From: Actinomycetales bacterium | Lineage (GTDB): Bacteria > Actinomycetota > Actinomycetes > Actinomycetales > Dermabacteraceae | DNA: 7,536 nucleotides | Assembly (NCBI GenBank): GCA_012799425.1 | Contig: JAAZLF010000276.1 | Location: forward strand, 1 to 7,536 | Direction of reading: 5' to 3' | Part shown: in pieces, positions 1 to 4,795 of the stretch | Layout: each line of letters starts with the position of its first letter | How positions within the stretch are numbered: position 1 is the stretch's first letter | Program-made: the position numbers and the translations under genes | The notes under the pieces: model-generated | What the model was told of the DNA's origin: nothing | What the model saw: only the letters and a program-made list of their open reading frames with translations | Database searches by the model: none

Positions 1-52
1 CGTCGTGGGGGACGATGAGCTCCGGATCCACGGCTCGACGATGAGCCGGTGA
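1..52 (+). CDS. Possible 3' end of an upstream gene (partial)
   Basis: Reading from base 2 gives an open frame to the edge, VVGDDELRIHGSTMSR followed by TGA at 50-52. Of its 16 codons, 15 end in G or C, which fits coding DNA here, while the other two forward frames stop at 16-18 and 42-44. The stop lies 19 bases before the sdaA start, so the two genes could be co-transcribed. The fragment is too short to assign to a family, and it could be non-coding. Confidence 0.35.
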   Translation, partial: VVGDDELRIHGSTMSR

Positions 53-59
53 GGCGCGC

Positions 60-65
60 AGGAGG
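60..65 (+). promoter_or_regulatory. Ribosome binding site of sdaA
   Basis: A perfect AGGAGG lies 6 bases before the ATG at 72. This fixes the sdaA start and predicts efficient translation. It sits in the short gap after the possible upstream stop codon. Confidence 0.85.
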
Positions 66-71
66 CACGCG

Positions 72-1466
72 ATGACCATCAGCACCTTCGACATGTTCAC
101 GATCGGCATCGGACCGTCGAGCTCGCACACCGTCGGACCGATGCGTGCCGCAGGGCTGTTCGCGCGCGAGATCCTCGCCGATCCCGAGCTGGGGCCGCAG
201 GTCGCTGACGTCTCCGTCCACCTCTACGGCTCGCTCGCCGCCACCGCGCTGGGCCACGGGACCCTGGACGCTGTCGTGATGGGGCTCGAAGGGGCCGACC
301 CCGAGACGGTGGATCCGGTCGCGGGGCGGGAACGGGTCGGGCAGATCGAGGCCGAGGGCGGACTGCTGCTCGACGGCACGCTGCCGGTGAGCCTGCGACC
401 CTCCACCATCGTGAGCCACCCGCTGACGTTCCTGCCCCAGCACTCCAACGGGATGACCTTCATCGCGCTGGACGCGCAGGGTGAGGAGCTGAAGCGCCGG
501 CCGATGTTCTCCGTCGGCGGCGGATTCGTCGTCGACGAGGCCGATATGGACCGTTCGATCGCCGAGGTCGCCGGCGAGGACGAGGGCCACAGCATCTTCA
601 CGACCGGGGACGAGCTGCTGAGGGTGTGCGAGGACCGCGGCATCTCGATCTCGGAGGCGATGATGATGCGGGAGCGGCAGTGGCGCGGCGACGAGGAGAT
701 CCGCCGCGGTCTGCTCACCATCCGGCGCGCGATGGAGGACTGCATCGAGCGCGGCACGCACACCGGCGGGACCCTTCCCGGCGGGCTCGAGGTCAGGCGG
801 CGCGCCGCCTCCTGGTACGACTCGTTGAGCGTCGAGGACCCCGTGCGCCTGCCGATGAACGCCTTCGAGTGGGTCTCCCTCGCGGCGCTGGCTGTCAACG
901 AGGAGAACGCCGCGGGAGGGCGAGTCGTCACCGCGCCCACGAACGGTGCCGCCGGCATCATCCCGGCGGTGCTGTTCTTCGCCACGACCTACATCGAGGG
1001 TGTCGACCCCGACGAGATCGCGGTCCGCTTCCTGCTCACCGCCGGGGCGATCGGCTCCCTGTACAAGGAGCACGCCTCGATCTCCGGCGCAGAGGTCGGA
1101 TGCCAGGGGGAGGTCGGCTCGGCCTGCTCCATGGCAGCCGCGGCACTGTGCGAGGCGATGGGCGGCAAGCCTGCCCAGGTGGAGAACGCCGCCGAGATAG
1201 CGATGGAGCACAACCTCGGGCTGACCTGTGACCCCATCGGCGGTCTGGTGCAGATCCCGTGCATCGAGCGCAATGCGATGGCAGCGGTCAAGGCGATCAC
1301 CGCAGCGCGCTTCGCGCTGCGCGGCACCGGAGAGCACTTCGTCTCCCTGGACACCGTCATCGAGACCATGCGCCAGACGGGCAGGGACATGCACGAGCGC
1401 TACAAGGAGACCGCGATGGGCGGGCTCGCCGTCACCGCGGTCCCGGTCAGCGTGCCGGACTGCTGA
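72..1466 (+). CDS. sdaA: L-serine dehydratase (L-serine ammonia-lyase), single-chain, iron-sulfur type
   Basis: A cytosolic enzyme that deaminates L-serine to pyruvate and ammonia using an oxygen-sensitive [4Fe-4S] cluster rather than PLP. The 464-residue length matches the fused beta+alpha form (SdaA/SdaB of E. coli). The N-terminal beta part carries the family signature GPSSSHT at residues 14-20. The alpha part has TAPTNGAAG at 287-295, then GCQGEVGSAC (343-352) and CDPIGGLVQIPC (386-397). By alignment with E. coli SdaA, Cys344, Cys386 and Cys397 are the expected cluster ligands. The last residue is Cys464. In the Legionella pneumophila type 2 enzyme the C-terminal cysteine reaches back to the fourth iron and acts as a built-in inhibitor, so the same tail-in-mouth control is plausible here. 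The start is set by AGGAGG at 60-65. The last 20 bases overlap the 3' end of the opposite-strand ligase-like gene. The reading frame is intact. Confidence 0.97.
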   Translation: MTISTFDMFTIGIGPSSSHTVGPMRAAGLFAREILADPELGPQVADVSVHLYGSLAATALGHGTLDAVVMGLEGADPETVDPVAGRERVGQIEAEGGLLLDGTLPVSLRPSTIVSHPLTFLPQHSNGMTFIALDAQGEELKRRPMFSVGGGFVVDEADMDRSIAEVAGEDEGHSIFTTGDELLRVCEDRGISISEAMMMRERQWRGDEEIRRGLLTIRRAMEDCIERGTHTGGTLPGGLEVRRRAASWYDSLSVEDPVRLPMNAFEWVSLAALAVNEENAAGGRVVTAPTNGAAGIIPAVLFFATTYIEGVDPDEIAVRFLLTAGAIGSLYKEHASISGAEVGCQGEVGSACSMAAAALCEAMGGKPAQVENAAEIAMEHNLGLTCDPIGGLVQIPCIERNAMAAVKAITAARFALRGTGEHFVSLDTVIETMRQTGRDMHERYKETAMGGLAVTAVPVSVPDC

Positions 1467-2547
1467 GAAGCACCTCGCGCGGCACCGCCGCCGCGCCCAG
1501 GTGGTCGCGCACCAGAGCTCGCAGCTCCTGGGCTCTCGGGGGAGCCCCGGCCGACGGCTCGAGCGTGACCTCCGCGATCGTCCTGACACCGAAGCGCTCG
1601 TCGGGCACCACGGCCACGTGCGCCTCGCGCACCGCTTCGTGGGTGCTCAGCACGTGCGCGACGGCGCTGGGATCGTGGAGCATGCCGCCGGAGAGGAGCA
1701 TGCCGTCCGCACGGCCGAGGACACGCACGAGCCCTGCAGAGACCTCCCCTCGATCAGTGACGAGCTCGCGGCCTGCGGTGAACGGGGTGCGGGCATGCAG
1801 CAGTCCGTCGGCTTCACGCAGTCTCACCCCGCGCAGGGGCCTGCCGTCGACCGTCAGCGAGCCGGTCTCGGTGGTGCCGTAGACGTCGTGCACACGGGCT
1901 CGGAAGTGGCGGGCGAGGTCCGCACGGAGGCTCGGCGCGAGCACGTCGGAGCCGGAGACCACGCGCGCGATGCGCAGCGGCCGCCCCCGACCGAGCGCAC
2001 GATCCGCCTCCAGGAGATCCAGCAGATGCACGGGGACGCCGGTGAGCAGGTCGGGCGAGCTGCGATGCAGCAGCTCCACCCGTGAGGGTGCCGGCAGATG
2101 GCTGAGATCCACCAGCGGGGCGCCGACCGCGAGGGAGCCCAGGGCGACCAGCAGTCCGTGCCCGTGGACCCCGGGGGCGGCACTGGCGATCCTCCGCCCG
2201 GGGCGCAGCCCGATGCGTCGCCCGAGGTCGACGAGGGTCGACAGCTGGGCGGCAGAGAGCGGTCCACGGCGCTGGAGGCGGGGACCGCCGGTGCTGCCGC
2301 TCGAGCGCAGCTCGAGGTTGCCATCACCGGCCAGGGCCGTCACCAGCACCTGTCGCGCAGGGGCGGACGGGGGCAGGGCGCCGAGACCGTTCGACGACCC
2401 CGGGCGGCGGTATCCGCTGCGGTACAGATCCACGAGATCGAGAAGCTCTCCTGCGGTCAGCTCGCCATGGCGATCCAGGAGCACGGTGGAGCGAGGACGC
2501 AGGGCGACGCGGGCGCGCAGAGCGGTCGAGGCCTGCAGGAGCTTCAT
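1447..2547 (-). CDS. Short AMP-binding (ANL superfamily) acyl-CoA ligase-like protein, motif-degenerate
   Basis: A 366-residue member of the adenylate-forming superfamily (acyl-CoA ligases, MenE, NRPS adenylation domains). Visible motifs are a P-loop-like SSGSTGGPR at 82-90 (usual TSGTTGxPKG), VYGTTETGS at 222-230 (A5) and GRADGMLLSGG at 278-288 (A8 and hinge). A divergent VTDRGEV at 263-269 stands where the A7 aspartate region would be. The usual lysine of the P-loop is Arg90. The protein stops at VPREVLLSSPAR, just before the A10 'GK' whose lysine normally catalyses adenylation. It is also much shorter than standard ligases (about 500-550 residues), close to MenE in size, but its N-terminus (LLDRHGELTAGEL, 23-35) is that of an ordinary ligase. 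It starts inside the dehydrogenase stop codon (ATGA overlap at 2544-2547), so translation is probably coupled. Activity and substrate are unknown; it may bind an acyl-adenylate or acyl-CoA without full catalysis. The frame has no internal break. Confidence 0.8.
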   Translation of the reverse strand: MKLLQASTALRARVALRPRSTVLLDRHGELTAGELLDLVDLYRSGYRRPGSSNGLGALPPSAPARQVLVTALAGDGNLELRSSGSTGGPRLQRRGPLSAAQLSTLVDLGRRIGLRPGRRIASAAPGVHGHGLLVALGSLAVGAPLVDLSHLPAPSRVELLHRSSPDLLTGVPVHLLDLLEADRALGRGRPLRIARVVSGSDVLAPSLRADLARHFRARVHDVYGTTETGSLTVDGRPLRGVRLREADGLLHARTPFTAGRELVTDRGEVSAGLVRVLGRADGMLLSGGMLHDPSAVAHVLSTHEAVREAHVAVVPDERFGVRTIAEVTLEPSAGAPPRAQELRALVRDHLGAAAVPREVLLSSPAR

Positions 2548-3377
2548 GGTCGCGGGCCCTTATCGCGCACGGGGCGGGACGCGGACGCGCCGCCGCGGCT
2601 CACCGTGCCCCGTGCAGCGAACCGGCGAGCCAGCTCGCCGGCGCGTCCCGCCGCGGACGCGGCAAGGGCAGGAGCGGCCTGGGAGAGGACCGCACCGGCC
2701 CGTGCCCAGGGCGGCGAGAGCAGGCTGCGGCGCGCATCCAGCGCATGGAGGATGCGCTGCGCCGCCCGGTCCGGGCAGAGCGCCCCGCGCGGGGCACTGC
2801 CGTAGGTCGGTGCTGCCATGGCGGTCGCGACCAGCGGGAGCTCCACGATGGCGATGCGCACACCGCGCCGAGCGGACTGGGGCCGCACCGCCCGCAGCCA
2901 TGCGTCCAGCCCGGCCTTGGAGGCGCCATAGGCGGCCCAGCCCGGGGTCGGGATCCGTGCGGAGGCACTGGTGACGGCGACGATGCGCCCGCCGCCCGCG
3001 ACGCTCATCGCTTCCAGCATCGCCAGCAGCAGGGTGGCCGGGCCCAGCATGTTCACGCCTGTCAGCCGAACCAGGTCGTGGGGCCGGCCGAAGCTCTCCT
3101 CGAGGCTGCGGCGGATCGAGTGGCCCGCCAGGGAGATCACTGCGGCCGGGGCACCGTGCTCTCGCAGCACCGTGCGGGAGAACCGAGTGACTGCCTCCTG
3201 ATCCCTCAGGTCGCAGGGCAGCTCATCGGCTCCTCCGCCGAGGGTGCGCACTTCCTGGACCAACGCCCGCAGGCGGTCCTCGTCGCGGGCGGTCAGCAGC
3301 AGGTGCTCACCGCGCTCGGCCAGGCGTCGGCAGACTGCTCGCCCGACCCCGCCGGTCGCGCCGGTGACCAGGATCAT
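2544..3377 (-). CDS. Short-chain dehydrogenase/reductase, Acr1-like (acyl-CoA reductase-like) subgroup
   Basis: A 277-residue classical SDR that should bind NAD(P)H. It opens on the Rossmann strand MILVTGATGGVG (TGxxxGxG at 5-12). Asp56 fits the adenine-contact position, and the catalytic set appears complete: Asn109, Ser137, Tyr150 and Lys154 (YGASK). The usual NNAG is ISLAG (81-85). AGHSIRRS (84-91), the following HD (100-101) and PLVATAMAAPT (181-191) with a downstream AAQRIL (205-210) resemble Acinetobacter Acr1 and mycobacterial fatty acyl-CoA reductase-type SDRs (remembered consensus AGRSIRRS...PLVRTPMIAPT...EEAAD). This supports reduction of an acyl thioester or aldehyde/ketone, but the substrate is inferred. 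An upstream ATG in frame at 3524 would add 49 non-conserved residues and overlap the preceding gene. The ATG at 3377 places the Rossmann strand at the N-terminus and is preferred, although its ribosome site is weak. It lies 19 bases after the ene-reductase stop. Confidence 0.88.
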   Translation of the reverse strand: MILVTGATGGVGRAVCRRLAERGEHLLLTARDEDRLRALVQEVRTLGGGADELPCDLRDQEAVTRFSRTVLREHGAPAAVISLAGHSIRRSLEESFGRPHDLVRLTGVNMLGPATLLLAMLEAMSVAGGGRIVAVTSASARIPTPGWAAYGASKAGLDAWLRAVRPQSARRGVRIAIVELPLVATAMAAPTYGSAPRGALCPDRAAQRILHALDARRSLLSPPWARAGAVLSQAAPALAASAAGRAGELARRFAARGTVSRGGASASRPVRDKGPRP

Positions 3378-3396
3378 CGCCGGCCGCCGGCGAAGC

Positions 3397-4503
3397 TCAC
3401 CAGGATCCCCGCTGGTAGGCACCGGGGTACAGGGAGGCATCGCGCACTCCGAGCTCGTGCGCCGCACGCTGGGGCCAGGCCGGCTCGCGCAATGCGGCGC
3501 GGCCCACCGCCACGAAATCCGCATCGCCCCGGTCCAGCACGGCCTGGGCCCCGGCGGGGTCGGTGATCAGCCCGACGGCGGATACCGGCATCGATACGGC
3601 GTCGCGCAGGGTGCGGGCGAAGCCCACCTGGTACTCGGGGCCGACGGCGATGTCCGCGATGACGGCTCCGCCGGTGGAGACGTGCAGGGCGTCGACCCCC
3701 ACCCGCTCGAGGTCCCGCGCGAGCTCGACGGACTGCTCGATGTCCCATCCGCCGTCGATCCAGTCCGTGGCGCTGATGCGCACGATCAGCGGACTCTCGG
3801 CCGGCCACCGCTCCCGCACGGCCGAGGCGATCTCCAGGGCGAGCCGGCGCCGTCCGGGCCCGTCCCCGCCGTACTCGTCAGTGCGTGAGTTCACGAGCGG
3901 TGAGAGGAACTCATGGACAAGGTAGCCGTGCGCGAAGTGGAGCTCGAGGGCATCGAACCCGGCCTGCTCGGCGCGACCGGCCGCGGCGACGAAATCTTCG
4001 ACCACGAGCCGGATCTGCTCCCGGCTGAGCGCGTCCGGGGCGTCGAGCCCCGGGAACGGATCCGCAGTGGGACCGACGGTGCGCCAGCCCGAGGCGAACT
4101 CCGGCACCGTGCCGCGACGCTGCCGGAAACGGGGCAGGGCGGGCCAGGTCGAGGCCTTCCGGCCGGCGTGGGCGAGCTGGACCGCGACCGGGGCGCCCTG
4201 CTGCTGGCAGAACCCGGTGATCCGCCGCCAGGCCTGGACCTGCTGGTCGTTCCACAGGCCCGTGTCCCGAGGACTGATACGGCCCTCGGGGCTCACCGCC
4301 GTGGCCTCGGTGATGAGCAGACCGAACCCGCCGGTTGCGCGTGCACCCAGGTGCACCAGGTGCCAGTCGGTGGGGACGCCGTCCTCAGCCTCGACCATGT
4401 ACTGGCACATGGGGGCGAGCCAGATGCGGTTGCGCAGCTCGAGGGAGCGCAGCCGTGACGAGGCCAGGAGCGCCGGGGCAGCGGCGGCGGGTTCGGAGCG
4501 CAT
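3397..4503 (-). CDS. NAD(P)H:flavin oxidoreductase, Old Yellow Enzyme family, YqjM/NamA-like ene-reductase
   Basis: A 368-residue FMN-dependent TIM-barrel enzyme that reduces activated C=C bonds (enones, enals, nitro-alkenes) with NAD(P)H. The subclass is read from APMCQY at 30-35: Cys33 and Tyr35 match Cys26 and Tyr28 of Bacillus subtilis YqjM, the hallmark of the 'thermophilic-like' class. Gln109 in VQLAHAGRKA fits FMN binding. ELHFAHGYLVHEFLSP (187-202) holds the substrate-binding His189/His192 pair and Tyr194, the equivalent of YqjM Tyr169. NSRTDEYGG (205-213) and VGRAALREP (333-341) are further family blocks. YqjM ends in RGW, whose arginine reaches into the neighbouring subunit's active site; here the end is RGSW (Arg365), with one extra residue. 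The first ATG fits the family N-terminus. It is the promoter-proximal gene of a three-gene minus-strand operon and divergent from acs. The natural substrate is unknown. Confidence 0.95.
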   Translation of the reverse strand: MRSEPAAAAPALLASSRLRSLELRNRIWLAPMCQYMVEAEDGVPTDWHLVHLGARATGGFGLLITEATAVSPEGRISPRDTGLWNDQQVQAWRRITGFCQQQGAPVAVQLAHAGRKASTWPALPRFRQRRGTVPEFASGWRTVGPTADPFPGLDAPDALSREQIRLVVEDFVAAAGRAEQAGFDALELHFAHGYLVHEFLSPLVNSRTDEYGGDGPGRRRLALEIASAVRERWPAESPLIVRISATDWIDGGWDIEQSVELARDLERVGVDALHVSTGGAVIADIAVGPEYQVGFARTLRDAVSMPVSAVGLITDPAGAQAVLDRGDADFVAVGRAALREPAWPQRAAHELGVRDASLYPGAYQRGSW

Positions 4504-4506
4504 GGT

Positions 4507-4517
4507 TCCCTACGTTA
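4507..4517 (-). promoter_or_regulatory. Possible near-leaderless promoter of the ene-reductase operon
   Basis: On the minus strand TAACGT (4517 to 4512) fits the actinobacterial -10 pattern TAnnnT. Only 8 bases separate it from the ATG at 4503, so transcription would start at or within a few bases of the start codon, giving a leaderless or nearly leaderless mRNA. AGGGA at 4511-4507 is the only ribosome-site-like sequence, and its 3-base spacing is too short to work well, which agrees with leaderless initiation. No convincing -35 is seen. This is inferred from sequence only. Confidence 0.35.
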
Positions 4518-4737
4518 GCCGCACCGTCTGCGAGTTCGCCTCCCTGCCCGGACAGGGGGCCGGTCGCAGAGGCGTCACGGACAACACGGTGCTCGCAGCG
4601 CCCATGCCGTTGACCCCGACGGCGAGAACATCGAGATCCACCCGCGCCCTGGGCGGTGACCCGTCAGTCGGGGCCTCGCGGAGGACGGCCCCTGCCCGAG
4701 GACTGTGAACGGTGCGCGTGACGTGGGTCTCCTGCGA

Positions 4738-4743
4738 TACGGT
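4738..4743 (+). promoter_or_regulatory. Possible -10 element of acs
   Basis: TACGGT matches the TAnnnT pattern of the actinobacterial housekeeping sigma factor and would place the mRNA start near 4750, giving a leader of about 45 bases before the acs ATG. No good -35 lies at 16-18 bases spacing. The call is weak and rests on position and pattern only. Confidence 0.25.
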
Positions 4744-4757
4744 GTGCAGGTCCGTAC

Positions 4758-4775
4758 GCCCCGGCAGTCCGGGGC
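4758..4775 (+). other. GC-rich hairpin in the acs 5' leader
   Basis: GCCCCGG, a CAGT tetraloop and CCGGGGC form a perfect 7-base-pair stem of only G-C pairs. It ends 10 bases before the AGGAG of acs. If transcription starts near 4750 the hairpin would sit close to the mRNA 5' end, where it could stabilise the message or bind a regulator. As DNA it could also be part of an operator; no protein is identified. Confidence 0.45.
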
Positions 4776-4785
4776 CCCGTGAAGC

Positions 4786-4790
4786 AGGAG
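4786..4790 (+). promoter_or_regulatory. Ribosome binding site of acs
   Basis: AGGAG lies 5 bases before the ATG at 4796. It decides between this ATG and upstream in-frame GTG codons at 4712 and 4790: the residues added by the earlier start do not resemble the Acs N-terminus, and the GTG at 4790 overlaps the ribosome site. Confidence 0.75.
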
Positions 4791-4795
4791 TGTTG

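Larger units (their letters stand above)
4504..4795. promoter_or_regulatory. Divergent intergenic region between the ene-reductase operon and acs
   Basis: These 292 bases separate two divergently transcribed units and should hold both promoters. It contains a -10-like TAACGT for the minus-strand operon, an interrupted palindrome CCCTG-N6-CAGGG at 4542-4557 just upstream of that box (a possible operator), a -10-like TACGGT at 4738-4743 for acs, and a GC-rich hairpin at 4758-4775. No convincing gene was found. A minus-strand frame ending at 4510 is open, but its G/C third-position bias is weaker (about 79% by hand count over its last 66 codons) and it has no good start. No CRP/GlxR-type full palindrome was found: TGTGA at 4704-4708 lacks its partner half. 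Confidence 0.6.

Noticed and set aside
1447..2547. MenE (o-succinylbenzoate-CoA ligase) from its similar length
   Set aside because: No menaquinone genes are adjacent, the N-terminus is that of a generic acyl ligase, and the normal PKG and C-terminal GK lysines are missing.
1447..3377. OleC/OleD olefin biosynthesis pair
   Set aside because: OleD is an extended SDR, whereas this one is a classical short SDR with Acr1-like features. No OleA thiolase or OleB hydrolase lies nearby, and the ligase-like protein is far shorter than OleC.
3378..3524. 49-residue N-terminal extension of the SDR from the ATG at 3524
   Set aside because: It would overlap the ene-reductase coding region by more than 120 bases and put a non-conserved Arg/Pro/Cys-rich stretch before the Rossmann strand that normally begins this family.
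1970..3566. Long plus-strand open frames (1970-2974 and 2745-3566) opposite the SDR and ligase-like genes
   Set aside because: Their products are low-complexity Arg/Ala/Pro/Ser-rich or Gly/Gln-rich sequences without motifs, and the minus strand carries clear SDR and ANL signatures in the same place.
4704..4720. CRP/GlxR-like operator upstream of acs (TGTGA at 4704-4708)
   Set aside because: The second half-site at the right spacing is CGCGT, which does not match TCACA.
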